Assembly (NCBI GenBank): GCA_002418285.1
Contig: DIDT01000073.1
Coordinates: 58,275-122,274 of the forward strand
DNA: 64,000 nt
Direction of reading: 5' to 3'
DNA from: Phycisphaerales bacterium UBA5793
Lineage (GTDB): Bacteria; Planctomycetota; Phycisphaerae; Phycisphaerales; UBA5793
Positions 45,114 to 53,866 of this stretch are shown here, one piece after another. The notes under the pieces were generated by a model. It saw only the letters and a program-made list of their open reading frames with translations, searched no databases and had not been told where the DNA came from. Both the position numbers and the translations under genes were made by a program. The stretch's first letter is position 1. Each line of letters opens with the position of its first letter.

Positions 45114-45878
45114 CTACGCCATCCCCAGCGGCAGCGCGTGCAGATCCGGGCGTCGCGCGATGTTCGGCGGCGCATCGAGCCATTGCACATTGAGCATCCC
45201 GTGGCGAAAGCCGTAGCCAGTCTGCTGCAGCGACATTTCGCCCAGACACAGGCTCCAGCCCTCGAGCCACAGACTGAGTTGGTGTCGCTGCGCGTCAGTT
45301 CCATGGGTGACGATGAACAGGTCAATGTCGCTTCCCGGTCCGGCTTCTCCGTTGCCGGTACTCCCTCCGAGATAGACGCCCGTCACGCCAAAGCGATCGG
45401 CATCCAGCGCGTGCGCCAGCGACCGGGCGTACGACTCGCGCCAGCGCCAGTGCAGCCCCGGCTCTGCGGCGCGCCCTCCGAGCAGCTCGGTATGTTTCCA
45501 TTCGAGATACTCGCTGATCCGATGCGCGATGTTGCGCAGCAGGACGGACTCCTCAGGAAGAAACGCCTCGGGCGCCACCTGTGGATCGATCGCGTCGGAA
45601 ACCTGGATCCACCCGACCTCGATGCCGCACAGCAGAATCGGCTCGGTGATGGACCGACCCGATGATGAAAAGCCCGGGCCGACGAAACTCCGCCCCATGT
45701 ATTCAATCCGCGCCCCCGTCGAGTCCGGCCGCTGCCAACCGTCCGGAATCACTTCCATGACCCGCAGAAACGCCTGAGCCGGAGGCTGACCCCGTTGCGA
45801 CACGATCTCGTGCACGCGATACATGCACCGCAGTTCCTTGGCCCGCTCTCGCAGTTGAAAAACTTCGTCGGCAGACAC
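45114..45878 (-). CDS. Nucleotidyltransferase-domain protein with a GAF-like N-terminal half
   Basis: 254 residues. The C-terminal half carries the minimal nucleotidyltransferase motif GVYLGGSTGNGEAGPGSDIDLFIV (read in two parts: GVYLGGSTGNGEAG, then PGSDIDLFIV), with the G-S and D-x-D that bind metal and nucleotide. The N-terminal ~135 residues resemble a degenerate GAF sensor: TGARIEYMGRSFVGPGFSSS, EVGWIQVSDAIDP, and a closing helix LRNIAHRISEYLEWKHTE. Such GAF-NTase fusions are seen in bacteria of unclear physiology. No antitoxin or HEPN partner is adjacent, so a toxin role is not supported. It may transfer a nucleotide to a protein or RNA in response to a ligand. Confidence 0.7.
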   Translation of the reverse strand: MSADEVFQLRERAKELRCMYRVHEIVSQRGQPPAQAFLRVMEVIPDGWQRPDSTGARIEYMGRSFVGPGFSSSGRSITEPILLCGIEVGWIQVSDAIDPQVAPEAFLPEESVLLRNIAHRISEYLEWKHTELLGGRAAEPGLHWRWRESYARSLAHALDADRFGVTGVYLGGSTGNGEAGPGSDIDLFIVTHGTDAQRHQLSLWLEGWSLCLGEMSLQQTGYGFRHGMLNVQWLDAPPNIARRPDLHALPLGMA

Positions 45879-46083
45879 GGCGAACTCCTCCGGCGCCCTG
45901 CGAGTTCAGCGCAGGCGTCAAAGAATACTCTCGCCGTCACTCGAAGCCTCTCGGGAAAAGTCCCCTGAACGGGGCCGACCCGCCCGCCCGGGAACGCCAG
46001 CGACATACAAAACGAGCCCCACGTGTAAGCAAGCGGTGTTGGACGTGCGACGTCGATCCAGCGCCGATACCGGGCACCGTTCA

Positions 46084-46205
46084 CCACATCTAACCCCGAA
46101 GGGGTGCCAGAATGTAGCCACGGCTTCAGCGCAGCCGCGCTGCGGCGCAGCGCAACCCGTGGCCGTCGTCAGAAAACAGATCAAGCCCTGAAGGGGCGAA
46201 AGATT
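46084..46205. repeat. Dispersed hairpin-rich repeat, copy A
   Basis: A CCCCGAAGGGG palindrome near 46095, an inverted pair CCACGG (46118-46123) / CCGTGG (46157-46162) around a GC-rich loop, and a final CCCTGAAGGGGCGAAAG (46187-46203). This resembles the mobile hairpin repeats common between planctomycete genes. The apparent frame through it (45918-46223, minus) is a by-product. Confidence 0.5.
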
Positions 46206-46242
46206 CCTCCACCCTCGCGGCACGCAGAGCGCCGGATTGGTT

Positions 46243-46761
46243 ATGATTCACACCTGCATGAAGATCGTCGACTATCACGGTGAGTTATCAGTTCGATCGA
46301 TTGCGCCACTTGTTGAGTGGGCGCTGGGTCGATGCACTGCGTTCACAGTGATCGCCCGCCTGGATGAGATCGAGCGCGCTGAGCGGATCCTCAGTCCATT
46401 GATGGGCGATCTGATAGAACGCCGCAGGACCAACATCTGGCCGGGCACACAGTCAGCACAATTTGTCGAGCTTTTCAAGTTCGAATTGAGTGATCGTGCC
46501 AAGCCGTTCCTGCTTGCCGATTTGGTCCCGATCGTGATCGCGGCTGAACTTCCCGGATCCGATGATGGGGTGCCATGGCCTCCCGTTGAAGACCTGAGTC
46601 TTCTGCGAAGCGATGGTCGGCCCATGCTCATCACAATAACGCACGAATACGATCTCTACCTCAAGCTGAGCCCGGATGAGTTCGCCGCGCTCAGAAGCGA
46701 GGTTGGGGGTGAAAACCTGGTTATCGCGAGCGAGGACTGCATGCCAGATGAGCAGTACTGA
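46243..46761 (+). CDS. Hypothetical cytoplasmic protein
   Basis: 172 residues from the ATG at 46243; another in-frame ATG at 46258 (KIVDYHGELSVRSI) is equally plausible, as no ribosome site is visible. No signal peptide or membrane helix. Segments such as LVEWALGRCTAFTVIARLDE and GRPMLITITHEYDLYLKLSP suggest a compact alpha/beta fold. I do not recognise a family. It sits between two hairpin repeats, which is typical of single accessory genes. Confidence 0.5.
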   Translation: MIHTCMKIVDYHGELSVRSIAPLVEWALGRCTAFTVIARLDEIERAERILSPLMGDLIERRRTNIWPGTQSAQFVELFKFELSDRAKPFLLADLVPIVIAAELPGSDDGVPWPPVEDLSLLRSDGRPMLITITHEYDLYLKLSPDEFAALRSEVGGENLVIASEDCMPDEQY

Positions 46762-46851
46762 TCAGTAGGTGATGTGTGGCATGCGTCGGAGGAGCCGAAC
46801 TCCGCGCGCCTCTACCGCCCCGTGCGGGGCTTCGCTCGAATCTCGACTCCA

Positions 46852-46930
46852 CCACGGGTTCCGCTCGCTGCGCATCGCTCCACCCGTGGCTACACCCTTG
46901 CGCCCCTCCGGGGCTGACCGAAACCGACGG
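46852..46930. repeat. Dispersed hairpin-rich repeat, copy B
   Basis: An inverted pair CCACGGG (46852-46858) / CCCGTGG (46883-46889), followed by GCGCCCCTCCGGGGC (about 46901-46915). It shares the CCACGG...CCGTGG plan with copy A 700 bp away and flanks the hypothetical gene between them. The rest of the 46762-47009 gap shows no gene. Confidence 0.45.
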
Positions 46931-47009
46931 CCTCCGATCGATCAAACGCCAAGCACCTCGCGCGATGCGTTGATCAAGTGATCGGCCGGCAATCCAGGTA
47001 CTTTCTGCG

Positions 47010-47453
47010 TCAACCCACGCGCTCCAGGCGAAACACCAATTTGTCAAACTCGGTGTCAAAGCCAAAATCGTTGCAGCGATACCTCCGACCGGTCGGCAAC
47101 TCCTCGACGAGCATGCCAGTGGTCCACATCTGGGATTCGCGCCTACCGGAATCCTCCCAGATGTTGTAGAGATGCAGAAAGCCGTCGGTTGTATGACAGT
47201 GGATCATTACTTCTCGTGGCGACGTATCCTGCCACAGGTCGGCGCTGAGGCACAGCTGGTTGGCGATGTGCAGACCCCTGTCTGTCCGCAGCCAGACGCC
47301 TTGGCGCAAGGGTGAATTGACGCTTTCGAATGTCAGTCGGAGCAACTCATCGTCTCGGATCTCAAGACACTCGATCTTGACGACATCCGTGCGCCCTCGC
47401 CCGGCGAATGCCGAGCTCATGGTCCGTTTTGGCGGGAGCTGGAAACCGGTCAT
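47010..47453 (-). CDS. Hypothetical protein downstream of the CysQ-like gene
   Basis: 147 residues from the Met at 47453; the frame is open to 47504, but that start would overlap the CysQ-like gene by 11 bp. The protein is beta-rich (ECLEIRDDELLRLTFESVN, GVWLRTDRGLHIANQLCLS, EVMIHCHTTDGFLHLYNIWE), with no export signal. It is not recognised. The short distance to the CysQ-like gene on the same strand suggests co-transcription. Confidence 0.5.
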   Translation of the reverse strand: MTGFQLPPKRTMSSAFAGRGRTDVVKIECLEIRDDELLRLTFESVNSPLRQGVWLRTDRGLHIANQLCLSADLWQDTSPREVMIHCHTTDGFLHLYNIWEDSGRRESQMWTTGMLVEELPTGRRYRCNDFGFDTEFDKLVFRLERVG

Positions 47454-47493
47454 GACGAGGGACTCTATCACGACTGTTTGAGTCGCAGGGCTA

Positions 47494-48483
47494 TCAGACC
47501 CCAAGCACCTTCCGCACCGCCGCCACCACTCGATCGTGCAAAATGCCGTTGGTCACCACCACGCCGAGATTGTCGCGAAGCGTGCGCCCGATCGAGAAAT
47601 CCAGCTCGTTCCCGCGCACATCTGTCGCGCGCCCACCCGCTTCGCGGATCACAATGCAACCCGCCGCGTGGTCCCAGATCTTCTCTTCGTAGCCCTTCTT
47701 CGTCGGCAGGCGGAGGTAGATCGACGCGTCGCCGCGCGACACGGCTGCATACTTGCACTGGCTGTCGATGCGATAGGGGGGCACGCTGATCCCCAGCAGT
47801 TCCGCGACCTTCGCCGAGTCATCTTGGGCCGAGTGAGCCGACTCGACCGACTCGCAGAAGCTCGCCTGGCTCGGGTCGCTGATGTTCGTCACGTGGATCT
47901 TGTGCTCCGTCGGATCATCGAGCGTCCGCATCGTCGCGCCCTCGCCCTGCACGGCGATGAAAAGGCACCCCGCCGGCCCATCCGGCTTCTTGCCGTCGTG
48001 CGGCAGACTCGGGCAGCCGAGCACGCCGAGCACGACCTGGCCATCTTCGATCAGCGCCAGAGCCACGGCATACTGATCGTTGCGCAGGAATCCCTTGGTG
48101 CCGTCGATGGGATCGAGCGTCCAGTGGCGACCCTTCGGCCCACCTTCGTACATGCCGCGATCGATCGAATCGAGAATCGACGCTTCGGTCATCGACGGCG
48201 CGACCTTCTGCACACTGGCCACGACCTTGCCGCGCAGATCGGCGCCTGCATCGCCACGCAACGCCGCCGCGTCTTCCTCACCGACCAGCGGGTCATTCGG
48301 AAACGCCTTGCGCAACTGGCTGGCGACCACCGCCTGAGCGCCGAAGTCCGCCACCGTCACGGGCGACTTGTCCTTCTTGGCCATCGTCTCTTCGGAAATG
48401 AGCGTCGCCTGCACCGTCTTGCACAGTTGGCAGGCGTCGAGCACGGCGTTCACGGCGGCCTGGCGTTCAGCAGCGTATTTCAT
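47494..48483 (-). CDS. 3'(2'),5'-bisphosphate nucleotidase (inositol monophosphatase superfamily)
   Basis: 329 residues. Metal-site motifs are complete: DPLVGEEDAAAL (Glu-Glu), LDPIDGTKGFLRN, the signature DPIDGTKGF with catalytic Asp residues and Thr, and KIWDHAAGCIVIREAGG carrying the third-metal Asp. The GTKGF variant and length are typical of HAL2/Met22-like enzymes that turn 3'-phosphoadenosine 5'-phosphate into AMP, clearing a by-product of sulfate assimilation. It acts in the cytoplasm. Inositol monophosphatase activity is the alternative. Confidence 0.87.
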   Translation of the reverse strand: MKYAAERQAAVNAVLDACQLCKTVQATLISEETMAKKDKSPVTVADFGAQAVVASQLRKAFPNDPLVGEEDAAALRGDAGADLRGKVVASVQKVAPSMTEASILDSIDRGMYEGGPKGRHWTLDPIDGTKGFLRNDQYAVALALIEDGQVVLGVLGCPSLPHDGKKPDGPAGCLFIAVQGEGATMRTLDDPTEHKIHVTNISDPSQASFCESVESAHSAQDDSAKVAELLGISVPPYRIDSQCKYAAVSRGDASIYLRLPTKKGYEEKIWDHAAGCIVIREAGGRATDVRGNELDFSIGRTLRDNLGVVVTNGILHDRVVAAVRKVLGV

Positions 48484-48622
48484 GTCAGTTCTTTCGGGAG
48501 TTCTCTTGAGTCAATGGGCCTGGAAGTGGAACTTGATCCTTGCCGGTCGGCCCCAAGGCTTCAAGGCTGGAATCCACCCGAAACGCAAGTTTGCGGCGAG
48601 CCCATGCCGATAACTTCCAGAC

Positions 48623-49225
48623 ATGCTCACGCCACGCCGCCTGATCATCACCGATGGTTCGCTGCCCGCACTCGCCGCGCTGTCGCTGCAGAATCGCCCC
48701 GATCAGGCGGTGCTCTGGGTGCCGGAACTGACCGACAATTCGGCCCCCCAGCGCCTCGCCGCGATCGCTCGCCAGGCGACGCACTTTCGAATTGATCGCA
48801 CGGTCGGTCCCGGCGCAGCTCGCTCTGCGACAACCGGACCATCAGGTCGAGGTGTTCATCACTCAGCTCTGGATGGCGCAGGCCTGCTGATCTCGGCCCT
48901 CATCGCGGCTCGGGATTTGCGCTGCAGTCGGGTCGTCTGGCCTTGCCAGGCCGGCGTCGATCTGGATCGCATGGCGGCGCTGCACGAAGTATCGATGTGC
49001 GTCGCGCATCTCGCAGACCTGGACGCGACCACCGCAAACCCCGCCCCGGAGATTCGCACGCCAGTGCTCGACTGCACCGACGAGCAGATCATCGATCTCA
49101 TCTCCAGCAGCGGAGTGCCGACGAGTCTCGCGTGGTGGTGTGATCATGACTTGCCTCGCCCCTGCGGCGGGTGCGACTCCTGCCGCCGATGGGACAGCGT
49201 GCTGCGTGCCACCATGGCTGCCTGA
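48623..49225 (+). CDS. QueC-like protein with degenerate PP-loop and intact zinc knuckle
   Basis: 200 residues. The C-terminus WWCDHDLPRPCGGCDSCRRW is the zinc-binding site of QueC (7-cyano-7-deazaguanine synthase), with four Cys in the right order. The N-terminus begins RRLIITDGSLPALAALSL, where QueC has the ATP-binding SGGxDS loop; the Gly-Gly and Asp are missing. A central GAGLLISALIAARDLRCSRV matches the QueC helix region. Either a divergent family member with altered chemistry or a non-catalytic homologue. No other queuosine genes (queD, queE, folE) are in the window. Confidence 0.6.
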   Translation: MLTPRRLIITDGSLPALAALSLQNRPDQAVLWVPELTDNSAPQRLAAIARQATHFRIDRTVGPGAARSATTGPSGRGVHHSALDGAGLLISALIAARDLRCSRVVWPCQAGVDLDRMAALHEVSMCVAHLADLDATTANPAPEIRTPVLDCTDEQIIDLISSSGVPTSLAWWCDHDLPRPCGGCDSCRRWDSVLRATMAA

Positions 49226-49286
49226 CACGCGCGGCTCAGGGCAGGCTCCGCGCCGGCCCGGCGGCGTTGCCGCCGACTCCATTCCA

Positions 49287-50228
49287 TCAGATGGGTCGTC
49301 TTGAGGGTGGTTCTGCCACCACGGGCTCGTGTACTGGCCGCGTCGGGAGGAACGGGTCGGGTGGATTCTGCGCGGGCTGTGGAGCTGCAGCCCCTTTCTT
49401 CAGCGTGTTCTCCAACGCTCCGCCAATCCGACCCGCGCCAACGAGGCTGCCCGCCTTGCGATTGCTCGCCTCGGCTTCGATCGCCAGTTCTTCAGCAGTC
49501 GGTCCGTTGGACACGATTCCCGTCTCGATACCTGCGGCAAAGCGCAGGCCGATGATCGCCGTGGCGGCCAGGGCAGCCACTGGGAGAAGGAAGAATTTGC
49601 CGTAGAAGAGCAGACTTGGCAGCGCATCAGGTCCACCGGCCGCAAAGGCGTCGCTGGCCCCAGTCATCACGTCATATGTTGTGAATACCCCGCCGAAGGG
49701 GAACTCGGCCGCAAGCCGATGCCACGGCAGGCAGAGAGCCAGCAGCGCCATCGACCAGGCCTGGGCCGATACGACGCGTCGAATGCCGTACACGCTGGCG
49801 CCCGATGCCACGACCGTCCCAACGGCCAGTTGTACGCAAAGCGCGAGGCACCCTGCGATCCCCGCCACCAGCGCCAGTTGGTGCTGCACGCGGAACCACA
49901 CGTTGAATCGACTGGCCGCTTTATTCACCTCAGGCGGCGGGTCGTTCTTGACCACCTCGGGCTCGGCCACTGGTTGGGGCTCGACGCCCGTTAGCGAATG
50001 GATTTCACCTCGCGGCGGTTTGGTCTTCTTGACGACGGTGGGGTGATACTCCGCGGCCGTCGGCTGGATCCTGGCGACGCGCATGTCGGTGTAGTTCACC
50101 AGCGCCCACGTTAAGATCTGCACGAAAAGCGACAGCCCGACGATCCAGGCGCAGACGGTCACGCTCAGCCGGATATGGCGCAGCGCGGGTGAGGCGTGTG
50201 GGGTTTGAATATAGGGAGGGCCTTCCAT
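49287..50228 (-). CDS. Integral membrane protein of unknown function
   Basis: 313 residues with four likely membrane segments: VTVCAWIVGLSLFVQILTWA, LVAGIAGCLALCVQLAVGTV, VSAQAWSMALLALCLPWHRL and FLLPVAALAATAIIGLRFAA. Between the first two lies a ~90-residue hydrophilic loop (HPTVVKKTKPPRGEIHSLTG...). The C-terminal ~70 residues are Pro/Ala-rich and probably cytoplasmic. No family is recognised. It converges with the QueC-like gene and has no same-strand partner. Confidence 0.6.
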   Translation of the reverse strand: MEGPPYIQTPHASPALRHIRLSVTVCAWIVGLSLFVQILTWALVNYTDMRVARIQPTAAEYHPTVVKKTKPPRGEIHSLTGVEPQPVAEPEVVKNDPPPEVNKAASRFNVWFRVQHQLALVAGIAGCLALCVQLAVGTVVASGASVYGIRRVVSAQAWSMALLALCLPWHRLAAEFPFGGVFTTYDVMTGASDAFAAGGPDALPSLLFYGKFFLLPVAALAATAIIGLRFAAGIETGIVSNGPTAEELAIEAEASNRKAGSLVGAGRIGGALENTLKKGAAAPQPAQNPPDPFLPTRPVHEPVVAEPPSRRPI

Positions 50229-50474
50229 CAGCTGCTTCCCGAGCCATCGGTTACGGTGATTCCTTGGTTCCTATCGGTCATTCGGCGGGTGGAATGAGGT
50301 CAGTGGGAGGGAATCGGGCAGGCGATTCGGCATGATGGGCACAACCGTTTCCGCCCGTGGCCCTGCCTCAGGGCCCGCCCGTGTTTTCGGACCATCGCGT
50401 CGCCTCCCCCGGAGTCTCGAAGCCACTCGGGCATATGCTCTGGAGCCGGCAAAACCGCCGGGATCGGCAGGCCA

Positions 50475-51878
50475 ATGACCTCATTCACATTCGACTTCGA
50501 TTCCTGCGACGACCTCGGCGCCGCGGCGTGCGGTTTCGACGCCGGCTGGCTCCTTGCCTTGCTCAACGGACAGGTCCGCCTCGACACCGAAACAGCCATG
50601 CGGATCTACCGCACCGTGCCTCTCTTTACGCTTGGCCGATGGGCCGATGCCCGTTGCCGCGTCCTGCATGGCAACGCAATCCGCACCTACGTCATCGATC
50701 GCAACATCAACTACACGAATGTCTGCACGGCCCGCTGTACCTTCTGTGCTTTTCGCCGTGATGGCGATGAAGATGATGCCTACACGCTCTCTGCCAAGCA
50801 GATTACGACCAAGATCAGCGAACTCAGCGCGATCGGCGGCACGCAGATTCTCATGCAGGGCGGCATGAATCCCGAGCTGCCCTTATCGTGGTATGAGGAG
50901 CTGCTCGCCGGTATCAAGGCCGAGAATCCCCACATCCACATCCACGCTTTCAGCCCGCCCGAATTCATCGAGTTCGTCCGCTTCTTCGATCCGCCCGGCA
51001 CTGATCTCGAAGCCAAACTCAGCTATGTCTTCAAACGCCTTATGAAAGCGGGTCTCGACTCCCTCCCCGGCGGTGGTGGCGAGATCTTCGCCCTGCCCGT
51101 CCGCAGGAAGATCGGCCTGGGCAAGTGCACCGCCGAGCAGTGGTTGACCGTCATGCGCGTCGCGCATCGCCTGGGGATGTACACCTCCGCGACCATGATG
51201 TTCGGCCACATCGAGGGCATCGCCGATCGCATCCATCACATGGGACTCGTGCGCCAGTGGCAGGACCGCTCGATCAACGACTTCGCCAGATACGGCGGGG
51301 GTCGCTACAAAGCGTTCATCTCCTGGCCCTTCCAGCGTGAGAATACACCGCTGGGTCGATTGCCGGAGTGGGAACCGCAGGCCGGCGAAGAGTTCCCAGG
51401 TGACGTCATCGCAGCCGGAGGCCATAGTGATCGCTTCGGAAAGGTCGTTCGCATGGCCGGCGCGACGGAATATCTCCGCACCCAGGCGATCAGCCGCCTC
51501 TACCTCGACAACGTCCACTCGATCGGCGCCAGTTGGGTCACGATGGGACCGCACATCGGCCAGGTCGCCCTGAGCTTCGGCGCCAACGACATGGGTAGCG
51601 TGATGATGGAGGAGAATGTCGTTTCGGCGGCGGGCACGACCTACTGCCTCACCGAACAACTCATCTGCCACCTCATTCGCAACGCCGGCTTTCTTCCCGC
51701 CCAGCGCAACAACGTCTACAACCTCCTGCGCGTGCATGACGGTCCCGAATCCCCTGATCTGCTCGTGACTGACTGGTCGCAGCAACGCGCCAGGGAATTG
51801 GCGATCGAAGGGCGCACCGAAACCACCCCAGTCGAGGTGACCGTCTCCGCCGGCGCCGACCGTGTCGCCATTCAGTGA
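50475..51878 (+). CDS. mqnC: Cyclic dehypoxanthinyl futalosine synthase, radical SAM
   Basis: 467 residues. The radical-SAM cluster motif is CTARCTFC (Cys84, Cys88, Cys91) in NINYTNVCTARCTFCAF, the form found in MqnC. LMQGGMNPELPLSWYEELL and LPGGGGEIFALPVRRKIGLG are also MqnC-specific, with MFGHIEG later. It closes dehypoxanthinyl futalosine into the spiro product during menaquinone synthesis by the futalosine pathway. The chain is ~90 residues longer than usual (about 370-380), with additions between PPGTDLEAKLSYVFKRLMKA and the catalytic core and at the C-terminus. Other mqn genes are not in the window. It overlaps the converging gene by 7 bp. Confidence 0.9.
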   Translation: MTSFTFDFDSCDDLGAAACGFDAGWLLALLNGQVRLDTETAMRIYRTVPLFTLGRWADARCRVLHGNAIRTYVIDRNINYTNVCTARCTFCAFRRDGDEDDAYTLSAKQITTKISELSAIGGTQILMQGGMNPELPLSWYEELLAGIKAENPHIHIHAFSPPEFIEFVRFFDPPGTDLEAKLSYVFKRLMKAGLDSLPGGGGEIFALPVRRKIGLGKCTAEQWLTVMRVAHRLGMYTSATMMFGHIEGIADRIHHMGLVRQWQDRSINDFARYGGGRYKAFISWPFQRENTPLGRLPEWEPQAGEEFPGDVIAAGGHSDRFGKVVRMAGATEYLRTQAISRLYLDNVHSIGASWVTMGPHIGQVALSFGANDMGSVMMEENVVSAAGTTYCLTEQLICHLIRNAGFLPAQRNNVYNLLRVHDGPESPDLLVTDWSQQRARELAIEGRTETTPVEVTVSAGADRVAIQ

Positions 51879-52834
51879 CTGCGCGATTCGAGCGGCTGAA
51901 CCGAAACCGCCCAGACACCGGTCGTATTTGACCCGTGCTCGAGATCATTCAGTTCGCGCGGCCGATCATCGAAAGCCACGCGATCCTGACTGACCATCGT
52001 GTCGATATCCCATTCCTTGAGTTGATCAAAGACGTCTGCCACGAGTTCCTCGACCTGTCCCAGCGACGCCGCCGAAAGCCAGATCTCAATTCGCGCGCTG
52101 TCGGTGGGAGGCTGCTGGTCGCGGCGCACAGCCAGCACGACGATGTGCCAGAGCGTGACGCCCAGGTCGCGACCGCTCTCGTCGGGATTGCCGTCAGGAT
52201 CGACGTTGAGCTCGAGCTGCCAGAGCCGCTGAAGGTGGACGATGACTTCATCGAGCGTCATCAGCCCTTCTTTTTCCATCACCACGCTGCGGAACTCGTC
52301 CATGCAGTCTTCGTCATCGATCCAATGGCTGGGTACTTCGTGCAATCCCTCCGCCTGCAACTCATCCTGAAGCGCTTCGCTCTGCTCGCTGGCGATATTG
52401 ATGATGATGAACTTGTTCGCCTCGAGAAACACCTCCACGTACGGCTCTTCGCTCATCGCGCCCGCCGCCAGTGCGCAGTCGTCGACCAGCAACGGTTCAA
52501 ACTCGGCCCAGGTCGAGAGAAACTCCTGCTTCGGCAACGGTTCGGGACTCATCAAGGTGTCGACCTGTCGGTACGCATCCGTCGAGATGATCTCGAGGAT
52601 CGGATACACCGGGTCGGGCAGCATTTCGAAAAGCTTCGCCAGCAGCGGCTTGAGACGCTCGTGCGAGACGGCAATCTGGAACTGATGCGTGTCAGGCAGT
52701 TCGAGGTCAGATTCGAGCCTCGAGATCGTGTAGCCCTCAAAGGGTCGCTGCCCGTCGCTCGGATTCCATCCAAGTGGAAACGCGAAGCCGTTGATGGTGA
52801 GTCGTTTCAGTGTTGGATCAATGAGATAGTTCAA
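51872..52834 (-). CDS. Hypothetical acidic protein downstream of the HDAC-like gene
   Basis: 320 residues, acidic, without signal or membrane helices. It starts MNYLIDPTLKRLTINGFAFP and contains FEGYTISRLESDLELPDTHQ, KFIIINIASEQSEALQDELQ and EVIVHLQRLWQLELNVDPDG; none point to a known family. It lies 10 bp after the HDAC-like gene on the same strand, so the two are probably co-transcribed, and it overlaps the 3' end of mqnC by 7 bp on the other strand. Function unknown. Confidence 0.6.
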   Translation of the reverse strand: MNYLIDPTLKRLTINGFAFPLGWNPSDGQRPFEGYTISRLESDLELPDTHQFQIAVSHERLKPLLAKLFEMLPDPVYPILEIISTDAYRQVDTLMSPEPLPKQEFLSTWAEFEPLLVDDCALAAGAMSEEPYVEVFLEANKFIIINIASEQSEALQDELQAEGLHEVPSHWIDDEDCMDEFRSVVMEKEGLMTLDEVIVHLQRLWQLELNVDPDGNPDESGRDLGVTLWHIVVLAVRRDQQPPTDSARIEIWLSAASLGQVEELVADVFDQLKEWDIDTMVSQDRVAFDDRPRELNDLEHGSNTTGVWAVSVQPLESRSH

Positions 52835-52844
52835 GAACGCTCGA

Positions 52845-53813
52845 TCAACCGTTGGTCCGCGACATGATCGCGGAGAGATGTCGGTCCAGACCCTCGGACA
52901 ACGCGCCGGTATCGTATCCGCCCTCGAGCACCGTTACGATCTTTCCTTCGCAGTGGATGTTTGCAATTTCGACGAGGCGCCGGGTGATGATCTCATACGT
53001 CTCCGGCCGCCATCGCAGCGAGGCGAGCGGATCACGTTCATCCGCGTCAAATCCAGCGGAAATCAGCAACACCTCGGGTCGATATTGATCCAGCGCCGGG
53101 ATGACATCGCGCTCATACGTTTGAATCGCCTCACCATGTCCGCTTCCAGGCCGCAATGGGATGTTGATCGTGAACCCCTCGCCCGGCGTACCTCGCCTCC
53201 CCCGTTCCCACTCATAACCCGTGCCGGGATACAGCGTTGCCGGATGCTGGTGGGTGGAAACGTAGAGGACATCGGCCCGCGACTCGAACAGGTGTTGGGT
53301 TCCATTGCCATGGTGCACATCAAAATCCACGATGGCAACCCGTGACAGGCCATGCTCACGGATCAGTCGCTCCGCAGCAAGTGCAATGTTGTTGAAAAAG
53401 CAGAACCCCATCGCTCGATCCGCCTCCGCATGGTGTCCGGGTGGACGCATGGCTGAGAACGCCGTCCCATCGGGCCCGCGCACCACCGCATCCGCTGCCG
53501 CCAGTGCGCATCCCGCCGAAACCGCGGCGGCGGCAAAGGAATCGCGACAGATGGCGCAATCAACCACGTCGATGTACGATCGCCCCGAAGCGCAAGCCTG
53601 ACGGAACCGCTCGATGTAGCGCCGCTCGTGAAGATGTTGTGCAAAAGCGATGATGTCGCCGGGCTCCGCCCACGCAGTGCCGGCCAGCGTGTGAGGCGTT
53701 AATTCGAGTTCGATCATCGTGCGGGCGACGGCGTCAAGACGCGATGCTCGCTCGGGGTGTTGGAGTCCCGTGTCGTGTCGAGCTGCGATGGCTTCCTGGA
53801 ACACCTGCATCAA
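52845..53813 (-). CDS. Histone-deacetylase-family deacetylase (acetylpolyamine/acetyl-lysine type)
   Basis: 322 residues, ATG at 53813 (a second Met follows at once). The HDAC fold signatures are present: LQHPERASRLDAVAR at the start, RPPGHHAEADRAMGFCFFNN with the catalytic His pair, VAIVDFDVHHGNGTQHLF with the zinc-binding Asp-x-His, and LISAGFDADERDPLA with the third zinc ligand Asp. A late EGGYDTGALSEGLDRHLSAI has the conserved Tyr near GGY. In bacteria these enzymes act on acetylpolyamines or acetylated proteins such as acetyl-CoA synthetase. The divergent gene starts 53 bp away. Confidence 0.9.
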   Translation of the reverse strand: MMQVFQEAIAARHDTGLQHPERASRLDAVARTMIELELTPHTLAGTAWAEPGDIIAFAQHLHERRYIERFRQACASGRSYIDVVDCAICRDSFAAAAVSAGCALAAADAVVRGPDGTAFSAMRPPGHHAEADRAMGFCFFNNIALAAERLIREHGLSRVAIVDFDVHHGNGTQHLFESRADVLYVSTHQHPATLYPGTGYEWERGRRGTPGEGFTINIPLRPGSGHGEAIQTYERDVIPALDQYRPEVLLISAGFDADERDPLASLRWRPETYEIITRRLVEIANIHCEGKIVTVLEGGYDTGALSEGLDRHLSAIMSRTNG

Positions 53814-53866
53814 TCGCTCGCAATGTGGCCCGGCGGGCGGGGCAGCGGATCTGTGGTATCGTTGTC

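Noticed and set aside
45918..46223. 101-codon minus-strand frame
   Set aside because: Its product is the translation of a dispersed hairpin repeat, a common source of false genes.
47536..48795. 419-codon plus-strand frame opposite the CysQ-like gene
   Set aside because: The opposite strand encodes a complete phosphatase; this frame runs through two genes and has no domain.
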